Below are positions 50,349 to 60,403 of a stretch of 64,000 nt of DNA, one piece after another. Origin of the DNA: Anaerolineales bacterium (lineage in GTDB: Bacteria > Chloroflexota > Anaerolineae > Anaerolineales > UBA11579); NCBI GenBank assembly GCA_019454165.1, contig CP075367.1, positions 1,652,805 through 1,716,804 of the forward strand. Reading direction: 5' to 3'. A program made the translations under genes and the position numbers. The notes under the pieces were generated by a model. The model had not been told where the DNA came from. It was given only the letters and a program-made list of their open reading frames with translations, and searched no databases. Each line of letters starts with the position of its first letter. Position 1 is the first letter of the stretch.

Positions 50349-51890
50349 TCACCCTCGCGCCCATTTGCGTAGCAGCACCGAAGCGCGATAACGCTCCTCG
50401 TGGTACTCGGTGTACAGATGATCCAGCACGGCCAGCACGCGGCCCCAGCCTAGAACAGCGCCCCACTCCACCAGGCCGCGCGGATAGTTGACGCCCAGCC
50501 GCATGGCCAGATCGATCGTCTCCGCATCCCCCACACCCTCCAGCACCGCGAAGCTGGCCTCGTTGATCAGCTGGCACACGATGCGCGGCAGCACCAGCGC
50601 CGGGCTCTCGCCCACCCAGACCGCTTCGCGCCCCAGGCTGGCGAACAGCGCGGCAACCTGAGCGCGGATGCCCTCCGGCCCGCTGAGCGCCACCAGCGTG
50701 CTGTCCGTCAGGAACAGGCCATCGAAAACGGCCACGCGCTCCGGATGCTGCACCCAGCTGCGCGCCTCGCTCAGCGCAATGTCGGCGCCCTGCACCAGCA
50801 GCGGCACGCTCGGCGCCAGCGCCGCGTCCCAGGCCGTCACGATCGCCGCGGCGTCCTCGCTGCGGCCGGCGGCCACGAAGGCCGCCGCCGGCTGCCCGCT
50901 GAGCTCATGGCTCATCGTGAAGCCGCCCAGCACCGCCAGCTCGGCCAGGCCGGGTGCAAAGCTGCCGGATGAGATCAACAGGCTGCCTTCGCCCTGCACA
51001 GCCTGGGGCTGTGCAACAGCCTGCGGCTGCGCCGGCGTGGCCGCAGGCTCTTCATCCTTGTATTCGTAGAAGCCTTTGCCGGTCTTGCGGCCCAGCTCTC
51101 CGGCCGCCAGCTTTTGCATCTGGATCCAGTGCGGGCGGTAGCGCGGCTCGCCATACGTCTGTTCATACATGGAGCGCATCGCTCCGGCATTGATATCGAT
51201 GCCGATCAGGTCCATGAGCCGGAACGGCCCCATGCGGAAGCCAGCCCCCTGCTCCACCAGGCGGTCAATATCCTGAAACGAGGCCACGCCCTCGCCCAAT
51301 AGACGCAGCGCTTCGCCATAGAAGGGCCGCGCCACGCGGTTGACGATGAAGCCGGGCGTGTCGCCGGTGACCACCGGCGTCTTGCCTAGCGCCTCGGCCA
51401 GCGCCACCAGCGCGTCGATGGTGGCCGGGCTGCTTTGGGCGGCGCGCACCACCTCCACGAACGGCAGCACGGGTGCGGGGTTGAAGAAGTGCATGCCGGC
51501 CACGCGAGCGGGCCGCTGGGTCATGGCTGCGATGGCGGTGACGGACAGCGTGCTGGTGTTGGTCGCCAGGATGGCGTCGGGTGCACAAATCGCCTCGAGC
51601 TTGGTGAACAGCTCCTGCTTGAGCTCAAGCTGCTCGGGCGCGGCTTCGATCACCACCCCGGCCGGCGCGAACGCGTCCAGCGTATCGGTCAGCGTAAGAT
51701 TCGTGTAGAGCTCGGCCTTATCTTTCTTTTCGAGAAATTTCTTGATGTACGCATCTGCCTTGTCGAGCACGGGCTGATACGTGTCTTGCAAGACCACCTG
51801 CGCGCCGGCCGAGAGCGCCACCAGCGCAATACCGGAGCCCATGGTGCCTGCGCCGATGACGCCGATGGTTGGAAGATTAGAAGGATTCAT
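50349..51890 (-). CDS. paaH: 3-hydroxyacyl-CoA dehydrogenase (PaaH-like)
   Basis: 513 residues. NAD site I-G-V-I-G-A-G-T-M-G-S-G at 9-20, catalytic region A-T-N-T-S-T-L-S near 112 and H-F-F-N-P-A-P near 137. Then 3HCDH-C domain P-G-F-I-V-N-R-V-A-R-P near 183, a glutamine-rich linker near 285-300, and a second partial 3HCDH-C domain to the end. Long fused HBDs of this kind are typical of PaaH in the phenylacetate pathway. AAAGAGAA precedes ATG 51890. PaaF is encoded 74 bp upstream. Confidence 0.88.
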   Translation of the reverse strand: MNPSNLPTIGVIGAGTMGSGIALVALSAGAQVVLQDTYQPVLDKADAYIKKFLEKKDKAELYTNLTLTDTLDAFAPAGVVIEAAPEQLELKQELFTKLEAICAPDAILATNTSTLSVTAIAAMTQRPARVAGMHFFNPAPVLPFVEVVRAAQSSPATIDALVALAEALGKTPVVTGDTPGFIVNRVARPFYGEALRLLGEGVASFQDIDRLVEQGAGFRMGPFRLMDLIGIDINAGAMRSMYEQTYGEPRYRPHWIQMQKLAAGELGRKTGKGFYEYKDEEPAATPAQPQAVAQPQAVQGEGSLLISSGSFAPGLAELAVLGGFTMSHELSGQPAAAFVAAGRSEDAAAIVTAWDAALAPSVPLLVQGADIALSEARSWVQHPERVAVFDGLFLTDSTLVALSGPEGIRAQVAALFASLGREAVWVGESPALVLPRIVCQLINEASFAVLEGVGDAETIDLAMRLGVNYPRGLVEWGAVLGWGRVLAVLDHLYTEYHEERYRASVLLRKWARG

Positions 51891-51916
51891 CGATTCTCTT
51901 TACGCAGTCTGTTAGT

Positions 51917-51947
51917 TACTTAGTCGACTAGTCGACCAGAAGACTAA
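51917..51947. repeat. TAGTCGACTA palindrome between paaF and paaH
   Basis: GTCGACTAGTCGAC (51923-51936) is a perfect 14-bp palindrome. Outer CTTAGTC/GACTAAG arms flank it. It belongs with 21258-21285 and 45051-45090. Confidence 0.65.
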
Positions 51948-51964
51948 GCGACTTTTTGTTGGCA

Positions 51965-52738
51965 TTATTTACCCTTGAACTCCGGCTTGCGCTTCTCCAG
52001 GAACGCCCCCATGCCCTCTTTCTGATCCTGCGTGTCGTAGGTCATCAGATAATTGCGCCGCTCCAGCTCCATGCCCTCCTGCAGCGTGCGCTCCAGGCCG
52101 TAGCGCAGCGCCTGGCGAGCCAGGCGCACCGCTACCGCCGGGCGCTCGGCCACCACGCCGGCCAGCTCGAGCGCGGCGTCCAGCACCTGCTCGTCCGCCA
52201 CCACCCGGTTGACCAGGCCCGCTTGCAAAGCCGCCTCGGCCGCCAGCGGCTCGCCGGTCAGCACCATCTCCATCGCCCGCGCCGGCCCGATGGCGCGTGC
52301 CAAACGTTGCGTGCCGCCCGCGCCCGGCATGATGCCCAGCTTGATCTCGGGCTGGGCAAAGCGGGCGGTCTGCCCGGCCACGATCAAGTCACACCCCAGG
52401 GCCAGCTCGCAGCCCCCACCAAAGGCGACGCCGCGCACCGCAGCCACCACCGGCTTGTCGATGCCCCAGATGCGCTGCCACAAGGCGCGCGTGTTCCTTA
52501 GATAAATATCCACCGGGCCGGCTTTGGCCATCGCCTCAATATCGGCGCCGGCCGCAAAAGCGCGCTCGCCACCGTAGAGCACAATCACGCGCACCTGCTC
52601 ATCTGCGTTCAGGCTCTCCAGCGTCTCGGCCAGGGCGCGCAGCATGTCCGGACTCAACGCGTTCAGCTTGTCCGGTCGGTTGAGCCGCACAACCGCCAGG
52701 GGGTCTTTGCGTTCGATCAATACCAGGGGTTCGCTCAT
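51965..52738 (-). CDS. paaF: Enoyl-CoA hydratase (PaaF-like)
   Basis: 257 residues, standard crotonase length. Oxyanion-loop A-A-G-A-D-I near 62-67, Glu111 in G-C-E-L-A-L-G-C-D and Glu131 in Q-P-E-I-K-L-G-I-M-P are the two catalytic acids of a true hydratase. The gene order paaF-paaH on one strand supports the phenylacetate (2,3-dehydroadipyl-CoA) role; a general beta-oxidation role is possible. TATACT at 52750-52745 ends 6 nt before ATG 52738: probably leaderless. Confidence 0.88.
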   Translation of the reverse strand: MSEPLVLIERKDPLAVVRLNRPDKLNALSPDMLRALAETLESLNADEQVRVIVLYGGERAFAAGADIEAMAKAGPVDIYLRNTRALWQRIWGIDKPVVAAVRGVAFGGGCELALGCDLIVAGQTARFAQPEIKLGIMPGAGGTQRLARAIGPARAMEMVLTGEPLAAEAALQAGLVNRVVADEQVLDAALELAGVVAERPAVAVRLARQALRYGLERTLQEGMELERRNYLMTYDTQDQKEGMGAFLEKRKPEFKGK

Positions 52739-52813
52739 ACCTTAAGTATACGGGCATTATGCTGGCAGCAATCTTCACCAAAAACCAGCGTTAGCCAGTA
52801 CTATTCAGCATCT

Positions 52814-53794
52814 ATGGCTGAAGAACGTTTGCAAAAGATCCTGGCCCGCGCCGGCTACGGCTCGCGCCGCGCCGCCGAAGAGCTGATCGAGCACGGCCGC
52901 GTGACCGTGAACGGCGCCGTCGCCACGATTGGCGCCAAGGCCGACGCGGGCCGCGATGCCATCAAGGTGGATGGCACCCGCATCACCGCCGCGGCTGCGC
53001 CGGTCTACTTCGCCGTGTACAAGCCGCGCGGCGTGCTCTCCACCACCGGCGGGCCAGAGCCGCGCCAAAAGGTGACCGACCTCGTACCCAAGGGCGACCA
53101 GTTGCACCTCGTCGGCCGCCTGGACAAGGACAGCGAGGGCCTGATGCTGCTCACCAACGACGGCGAGCTGACCCAGCGCGTCAGCCACCCGCGCTACGAG
53201 CAGGAGAAGGAGTACCGCGTCCTGGTGGCGCGCCAGCCGGATGCTGAACAGCTGGCCACCTGGCGCCGCGGCGTAGTGCTGGAAGACGGCACGCGCACCC
53301 GCCCCGCCGAGGTGCGCGTGGAACACCTATACGGCAAGGGCGCCTGGCTGCGCGTCATCATGCATGAGGGCCACAAGCGCCAGATCCGCGAGATCGCCAG
53401 CCAGCTGGGCCTGCCGGTGGTCAAACTGATCCGCGTGCGAATATCCAACCTGTACGTCGGCAACCTCAAACCGGGCGAATGGCGCCAGCTCACCGAAGAC
53501 GAAGTGCGCGGCCTGATGGCGGGCGAGAAGCCGGCCAGCCGCCAACCGCGGCCGGAGAAGCGCGCCCCCGCCAAGGCGGCCAAACCGCAAACCCGCCGGG
53601 CCGGCAAACCGGGCAAAGGCCCCGGCAGCCGCAAGCCGGCCGGGCGCAAACCCGGCATCACGCTGGGCCGCCCGCCGCGTGAAGGCGGCGGCCGCCAAGG
53701 TGCCAAGCGCTCCCCCGCCGCAAAGACTCCCAAGACGGGTCGGCGTCCGCAATCGGGCCGCAAGCCCGGCGGTAACCGCCGCAAGCCTGCCTAG
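52814..53794 (+). CDS. Pseudouridine synthase of the RluB/RsuA type with a basic C-terminal tail
   Basis: 326 residues. An S4 RNA-binding domain (about 4-50: R-L-Q-K-I-L-A-R-A-G-Y-G-S-R-R) precedes the catalytic domain with Asp104 in G-R-L-D-K-D-S-E-G and a later H-E-G-H-K-R-Q-I-R-E near 178. Residues about 238-326 form a Lys/Arg/Pro/Gly-rich tail with no fold. The family modifies 23S U2605 (RluB) or 16S U516 (RsuA); this one looks RluB-like. The tail probably adds nonspecific RNA binding. Confidence 0.92.
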   Translation: MAEERLQKILARAGYGSRRAAEELIEHGRVTVNGAVATIGAKADAGRDAIKVDGTRITAAAAPVYFAVYKPRGVLSTTGGPEPRQKVTDLVPKGDQLHLVGRLDKDSEGLMLLTNDGELTQRVSHPRYEQEKEYRVLVARQPDAEQLATWRRGVVLEDGTRTRPAEVRVEHLYGKGAWLRVIMHEGHKRQIREIASQLGLPVVKLIRVRISNLYVGNLKPGEWRQLTEDEVRGLMAGEKPASRQPRPEKRAPAKAAKPQTRRAGKPGKGPGSRKPAGRKPGITLGRPPREGGGRQGAKRSPAAKTPKTGRRPQSGRKPGGNRRKPA

Positions 53795-53839
53795 CCAGAA
53801 CATTCGTGCTATACTGCGGCAGCGCAAAAGCGAGGCCGT

Positions 53840-55081
53840 ATGCTCACCACATTCATCCAACGCATCCGCACGATCTACAACGAATTTCCGCGCGCTTTCT
53901 GGCCGGTGGTCGCCGTCTCCTTTGTGGATGGTATCGGCCGCACCCTGCTCTTCCCATTCTTCGCGCTCTACGTCACCCAACGCTTCAACATCGGCGCTAC
54001 GCAGGCTGGCCTGGTGCTCGGCACCTTCTCGGTCTTCGCGTTGCTCGGTTCAATGGTGGGCGGTGCACTGACCGACCGCATCGGCCGCAAGAAGCTCATC
54101 ATCGCCGGGCTGGTGTTCAGCGCCCTCACCACCATCTCGCTCGGCCTGGTGACCGATCTGCGCTGGATGTTCGTGCTGGCCGCGGTCAGCGGCATCTTCG
54201 GCGAGCTGGCCGGCCCGGCTCACCAGGCGATGATCGCCGACATCCTGCCCGAGGAGCAGCGCCAGGAGGGCTTCGGCATCCTGCGCGTGGTGAACAACAT
54301 GACCTGGATCGTTGGCCCCAGCATCGGCGGTCTGCTGGCCGGCTTCTCGTTTTTCTATCTCTTCATCGCCGATGCGGTCATCAGCGGCGGCGTGGCGCTG
54401 CTGTTCTTCATCTACATCAGCGAGACCAAGCCAAAAGCGACCGAAGCCCAGGCCAGCGAGAAGCTCGGCCAGACCTTTGCCGGCTACTTCACAGTGCTCC
54501 GCGATCTGCCGTTCGTGGCTTTCATCCTGGCCTGCATCCTGATGGGCATGGTCTACATCCAGATGTACGGCACGCTCTCCATCTTCCTGCGCGACCAGTA
54601 CAGCATTGACCCGCAAGGCTTTGGCCTGCTGATGACCACCAGCGGCATCACCGTGATCCTGTTCCAACTCTGGGTGAGCCGCGTCATCAAGTGGCGTCCG
54701 CCTTTCCTGATGATGGCGCTGGGTACCCTCTTTTACGTCATCGGCTTCAGCCTCTTCGGCGTGGTGGCGGTGTATTGGCTGTTCATGGCCGCCATCGTGA
54801 TCATCACCATCGGCGAGATGATCGTGGTGCCCACCGCCTCCGCCCTGGCGGCCAACTTTGCGCCCGAGGCGATGCGCGGCCGCTACATGGCTATGTTCAG
54901 CCTGGTGTGGGCGTTGCCCGCCGCCCTCGGCCCGGCCGCGGCCGGCTACATTCTGGATAATTACAACCCCAACCTGCTATGGCTGGGCGGCGGTGCGGTG
55001 TGCGCCGCGGCCGTGGCCTTCTTCTATTACTTGCACCTGCGCCTGGGCAGGCGCGAGCGCTTCGCCCCCGCCAAACCCTAA
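53840..55081 (+). CDS. MFS transporter (drug-efflux type)
   Basis: 413 residues, twelve membrane helices. The loop-2 motif G-G-A-L-T-D-R-I-G-R-K-K near 73-84 is the DHA1-type MFS signature, and P-A-H-Q-A-M-I-A-D near 130 is the usual helix 5 pattern. The substrate is not evident. A TATACT -10 lies at 53809-53814, so the leader is about 20 nt. Next gene on the same strand begins 90 nt later. Confidence 0.87.
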   Translation: MLTTFIQRIRTIYNEFPRAFWPVVAVSFVDGIGRTLLFPFFALYVTQRFNIGATQAGLVLGTFSVFALLGSMVGGALTDRIGRKKLIIAGLVFSALTTISLGLVTDLRWMFVLAAVSGIFGELAGPAHQAMIADILPEEQRQEGFGILRVVNNMTWIVGPSIGGLLAGFSFFYLFIADAVISGGVALLFFIYISETKPKATEAQASEKLGQTFAGYFTVLRDLPFVAFILACILMGMVYIQMYGTLSIFLRDQYSIDPQGFGLLMTTSGITVILFQLWVSRVIKWRPPFLMMALGTLFYVIGFSLFGVVAVYWLFMAAIVIITIGEMIVVPTASALAANFAPEAMRGRYMAMFSLVWALPAALGPAAAGYILDNYNPNLLWLGGGAVCAAAVAFFYYLHLRLGRRERFAPAKP

Positions 55082-55171
55082 CGCCGCACCTATCCGCCGT
55101 TCAGTTGCCGAATGGCGCGCCTGCCCGTACAATTGGGTGCATACCCCTCCCTACATAAAAGAAAAAAACCT

Positions 55172-58100
55172 ATGGCCAAAGAACGCACCCCTTCCCAACA
55201 AAGCTGGCTGGATCGCCCGCTGCTTGGCAACCGGCGCTTTAGCTGGGAACACGCCGTCGTGGTCTTGCTGCTGCTGGCAGCCGTAGTGACCCGCTTCCAC
55301 ATGCTGGGCGAGCGCGTCATGAGCCACGACGAGACCACCCATGTGTACTTCTCATGGCAACTGTTCAAGGGCCAGGGTTACCAGCACCACCCGCTCAGCC
55401 ACGGGCCGGTCCAGTTCCACATGCTGGCCCTGAGCTACTTCCTGTTCGGCGACAATGACTTCACCGCTCGCGCCCCGCAAGCCCTGTTCGGCGTGGCGGT
55501 GGTGTTCTTCGTATGGTGGGCCTTCCGGCGCTACCTGGGGCGCACGGCCGCGTTATTGGCCTCATTCTTCTTCCTCATTTCACCGTATGTGATGTACTAC
55601 AGCCGCTACGCCCGCAATGAGATCTTTGTGACTCTCTTCGGCCTGGTGATGCTGTGGGCCATCCTGCGCTATCTGGATACCGGGCTGCATAAGTACATTT
55701 ACATTGCAGTCGCAGCCATCTCGCTGCATTTCACCTCCAAAGAAACTTCATTCATTTACCTTGCCCAGGCGCTGATCTTCCTCGGGTTGGTGTTCCTGTG
55801 GCGCATCAGCCCGCGCAAATGGAAGGGCAAAAACACGCGCCTGATCTTCTTCGTCACGCTGATCCTCAGCGTGTCGCTATTCCTGCTCGCCATCGGCGCC
55901 CAGATCCAGGCCAGTGAAAGTGGCGCCACCGCGCTCAGCGCCACGCAGGTGGAAGAACCCGTCGTGGCCACCGAGACAGGGCCAACCGAGTTCAGCTCGC
56001 CGCTCTCGGCCACCACCATCATCCTCGGCGGTTTGGGCGCCGCCTCGCTCATCACTGCGTTGGTCGCCCTGTTCATGGGCTACGGCTTGCCGCGCCTGCG
56101 CCAGGAGCGCGCCTTCGTGCTGATGGGCCTGCTGTTCGCGCTTGTGCTGCCGCATTTGGCCGCCTTCCCCATCCGCTGGCTGCACCACGACCCGATGGCC
56201 TACCAGGACACAAGCAACCTTATCTTCATCTCGGGCATCGTAGCGGTGCTGGTGCTGCTCTCCGGCGGGCTGGGCTTCCTCATCAACGGCCGCGCCTGGC
56301 TCATCAGCACGGCGGTCTTCTACGCCATCTTCGTGCCCTTCTACACCACCATCTTCAGCAACGGCGTGGGCTTCTTCTCCGGCCTGGTCGGCTCGCTGGG
56401 CTATTGGCTTGAGCAGCAAGCCGTGGAGCGCGGCAACCAGCCCTCCTACTATTACTGGGGCGTACAGATCCCCATGTACGAGTTTCTGGCCGCCGCCGGC
56501 AGCCTGCTGGCCGCCGTGATGGGCCTGCGCAGCCTCAACCGCCTGCGCGGCGCCGAGCCCGACCCCGACACAGAGGATCGCGACCTGCTGCCGCACGAGA
56601 GCCGCCGCACGGCGCTGGCCCTCTTCGCCTTCTGGGCCGTTTCGGCCCTGGCCGCTTACACCATCGCCGGCGAGCGTATGCCCTGGCTGACCCTGCACAT
56701 CGCTATCCCCATGCTGCTGCTGGCGGCCTGGGCCGTAAGCCGCCTGATCGCCCGCCTGCAATGGGCCAACTTTGCAAAGAACAACGGTTGGATGCTGCTT
56801 GGCTCGCTGACCCTGGCGCTGGTGGCCGGCTTCAATGTGCTCAGCTCGCTATGGGGCACGCAGCCGCCCTTCCAGGGCAATGAGCTGCCTCAGCTGCAAG
56901 CCACCTATCACTTCTTGTTCTTCCTCATTACGCTGGCGCTCGGCGTCTATGGCGTGATGCACTACAGCCTGCAAGGCAACTGGAGCAGCAAACACATCAG
57001 CAAGCTGGCGCTCTTGCTGGTCTTTGCCGCGCTGGCGCTGGTGACCCTGCGCATCTCGCTGCGCGCCAACTTCCGCACCTACGACCAGGCCACCGAATAC
57101 CTGGTCTACGCCCACATGGCGCCCGGCGCCAAGATCGCCATGAGCCAGATCGAGGAGATCTCGCGCCGCACCACCGACACGCTGGACCTGCAGGTGGCCT
57201 ACGACAACGAAACCTCGTACCCCTTCTGGTGGTATCTGCGCAACTACCCCAACCAGCGCTACTACGCAGACCAGCCCAGCCGCGATCTGCGCCAGTTCCC
57301 CGTCATCATCGTGGGCGACACCAACTACGGCAAGATCGAGCCGATCGTGGGCCAGAGCTTCTACATGTTCGAGTACATGCGCATCTGGTGGCCCAATCAG
57401 GACTATTTTGATTTCACCCGCAGCAGCATCGGCTATCGCTTCACCTCCGAAACCGGCCTGCCCGTCACTGACATGTCCACCGGTGAATACCTGCGCCGCG
57501 TCGCCATCCGCCTGTGGGAATATTTTGGCGACGCCACCATGCGCCAGAACCTCTGGGATATTTGGCTGCACGGCGATTTCACCGGCTATCTTGAAGGCAA
57601 AGGCCAGAACCCCAGCCTGGAAGCCTGGTCGCCCGGGCGCACGATGCGCGTCTACATCCGCAAGGATGTCGCCGCCCAGATCTGGGACTACGGCGTGCAA
57701 GGCCTTGCGCCCGAGGACGTGCTGGCTGACCCCTACGAGGGTAAGGGCCGCGCCCTGGCGCCACAGTTCACCATTGGCGGCTTCGGCAGCGAGCCGGGGC
57801 AATTCATTGCCCCGCGCAACGCGGCCGTGGCGCCGGACGGCACGCTGTACGTGGCCGACACCGGCAACCACCGCATCCAGCATCTCTCGCCCGAGGGCAG
57901 TGTGCTCAGCATCTGGGGCAGCTTCGGTGATGTGGCCAGCGGCAGCGCCGAGGGTGGCATATTCAACGAGCCGTGGTCCGTGGCTGTCTCACCGGATGGG
58001 CGCTCCGTATATGTGGCCGACACCTGGAACCATCGCATCCAGCAATTCACCGCCAGCGGCCAGTTCGTGCGCATGTGGGGCTACTTCGGGCAAGACGAAA

Positions 58101-58645
58101 GCTCTGGCGCGCTGTGGGGCCCGCGTGATGTGGCCGTGCTCTCAGACGGCAACGTCATCGTGACCGATACCGGCAACAAGCGCATCCGCATGTATGATGC
58201 GCAGGGCAACCACCTGGCAGACTATGGCGAGTTCGGCTTCGAAGCCGGCCAGTTCGACGAGCCGGTCGGCCTGGCCTACGACGCCGCGTTGGAGCGCATC
58301 TATGTGGCCGACACCTGGAACCAGCGTGTGCAGGTGCTGGAGTATCGCGACGGCCGCTTCATCCCCATCACGAACTGGGAGATCGCCGGTTGGTACGGCC
58401 AATCGCTCGTAAACAAGCCCTATCTCAGCGTGGGCAAAGATAGCCAGGTCTTCATTGCTGATCCGGAGGCCGGCCGCGTGCTGGTCTACAACCCGGATGG
58501 CACGCTGGCCTACTTCTTCGGCGGCTACGACCAGGAGGCGGCCAACATCCTGGTCGCCCAGGGCGCCGCGGCTGACCCCAACGGCGGGGTCTGGGTCATC
58601 GACAGCCAGAATGCGGTTGTGATGTGGTTTGAGGAAAGCCAGTAA
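55172..58645 (+). CDS. TIGR03663/Agl23-like GT-C membrane glycosyltransferase fused to NHL repeats
   Basis: 1157 residues from ATG 55172. Residues about 30-630 hold a GT-C membrane part: S-H-D-E-T-T-H-V near 50 (acidic loop), H-H-P-L-S-H-G-P-V near 70 and Y-S-R-Y-A-R-N-E near 145 are the TIGR03663 pattern associated with flippase-linked Agl23 proteins. A soluble domain (about 650-860) follows. From residue 869 come at least five NHL repeats with D-T-G-N-H-R-I or D-T-W-N-Q-R-V signatures, forming a propeller. Sugar-lipid transfer is likely; the acceptor is unknown. No SD, A-rich leader. Confidence 0.88.
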   Translation: MAKERTPSQQSWLDRPLLGNRRFSWEHAVVVLLLLAAVVTRFHMLGERVMSHDETTHVYFSWQLFKGQGYQHHPLSHGPVQFHMLALSYFLFGDNDFTARAPQALFGVAVVFFVWWAFRRYLGRTAALLASFFFLISPYVMYYSRYARNEIFVTLFGLVMLWAILRYLDTGLHKYIYIAVAAISLHFTSKETSFIYLAQALIFLGLVFLWRISPRKWKGKNTRLIFFVTLILSVSLFLLAIGAQIQASESGATALSATQVEEPVVATETGPTEFSSPLSATTIILGGLGAASLITALVALFMGYGLPRLRQERAFVLMGLLFALVLPHLAAFPIRWLHHDPMAYQDTSNLIFISGIVAVLVLLSGGLGFLINGRAWLISTAVFYAIFVPFYTTIFSNGVGFFSGLVGSLGYWLEQQAVERGNQPSYYYWGVQIPMYEFLAAAGSLLAAVMGLRSLNRLRGAEPDPDTEDRDLLPHESRRTALALFAFWAVSALAAYTIAGERMPWLTLHIAIPMLLLAAWAVSRLIARLQWANFAKNNGWMLLGSLTLALVAGFNVLSSLWGTQPPFQGNELPQLQATYHFLFFLITLALGVYGVMHYSLQGNWSSKHISKLALLLVFAALALVTLRISLRANFRTYDQATEYLVYAHMAPGAKIAMSQIEEISRRTTDTLDLQVAYDNETSYPFWWYLRNYPNQRYYADQPSRDLRQFPVIIVGDTNYGKIEPIVGQSFYMFEYMRIWWPNQDYFDFTRSSIGYRFTSETGLPVTDMSTGEYLRRVAIRLWEYFGDATMRQNLWDIWLHGDFTGYLEGKGQNPSLEAWSPGRTMRVYIRKDVAAQIWDYGVQGLAPEDVLADPYEGKGRALAPQFTIGGFGSEPGQFIAPRNAAVAPDGTLYVADTGNHRIQHLSPEGSVLSIWGSFGDVASGSAEGGIFNEPWSVAVSPDGRSVYVADTWNHRIQQFTASGQFVRMWGYFGQDESSGALWGPRDVAVLSDGNVIVTDTGNKRIRMYDAQGNHLADYGEFGFEAGQFDEPVGLAYDAALERIYVADTWNQRVQVLEYRDGRFIPITNWEIAGWYGQSLVNKPYLSVGKDSQVFIADPEAGRVLVYNPDGTLAYFFGGYDQEAANILVAQGAAADPNGGVWVIDSQNAVVMWFEESQ

Positions 58646-58650
58646 CCGTA

Positions 58651-58715
58651 AACTAGTGATCGGTGAGCAGGAAAATCTCTACGCGAGCCTTTCCTGATTA
58701 CTGATCACTCATCAC
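58651..58715. repeat. GTGATCGG/GATCACTCATCAC inverted repeat
   Basis: Same family as 40339-40412. It overlaps the stop region of the next gene on the minus strand. Confidence 0.6.
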
Positions 58716-59058
58716 TATCTCTAACATGCAAGCTGTGAAACGCGCGATGCAGCATGGGCGAGATGATGATGCCCGTGGTGAAGGCGAACACCAGGCCTGA
58801 CACCAGCGCATACGCCGTGGCGAACAGCTTGCCGCCATCCGACGTGATCGCATCCACCGGCCCCATGCCTGACAGGATCATCGAAGCATTCAGCAGCGCA
58901 TCCAGCAGCGGCAAGCCGGCCAGCCAGTGATAGCCCAGCGTACCCAGAAGCAGGAACAGCGCCATCACGCCCAACGCCAGCAGCACGTGCCGCCCCACCC
59001 GTAGAAAGAACAGCTTGCGCGGCAGCAACGGCTGGCTACGGTGCTCGTAGCGAAACAT
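58705..59058 (-). CDS. Small pore-like membrane protein of unknown function
   Basis: 117 residues. Unrecognised. A basic N-terminus (R-S-Q-P-L-L-P-R-K) is followed by helices near 22-45, 50-65 (amphipathic) and 82-105, with S-D-G-G-K-L-F-A-T-A-Y-A-L between. The helix-short helix-helix plan resembles a two-helix ion channel, but no TVGYG filter is present. A longer in-frame extension would overlap sucC and is rejected: TATAAT at 59070-59065 ends 6 nt before ATG 59058, so it is likely leaderless. Divergent from sucC. Confidence 0.7.
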   Translation of the reverse strand: MFRYEHRSQPLLPRKLFFLRVGRHVLLALGVMALFLLLGTLGYHWLAGLPLLDALLNASMILSGMGPVDAITSDGGKLFATAYALVSGLVFAFTTGIIISPMLHRAFHSLHVRDSDE

Positions 59059-59211
59059 CCAGCCATTATATGCCCGCCCACTGCGCCGCCCAAAACTGCG
59101 CCCCCGCCGCTCTGTTATAATGCCCCCGTTTTGCCGTAAGCAGCAGTAACGCAACGCGGCAGTAACGCAACTATCCTTGATCCGCTCTCTTTCAAAGGAG
59201 CATTCCCTGAT

Positions 59212-60348
<1,137 letters not shown>

Positions 60349-60403
60349 GCAATATCCGTGTCCATCTGTGTTCATCTGTGGACAATTGAAAGGAAGTAAC
60401 TAA
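60349..60403 (+). other. sucC-sucD spacer with a repeat fragment
   Basis: 55 nt. Contains CCGTGTCCATCTGTGTTCATCTGTGG, a relative of the CCGCAGATGAACGC unit near 26624. GGAAGT precedes the sucD ATG. Confidence 0.6.
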
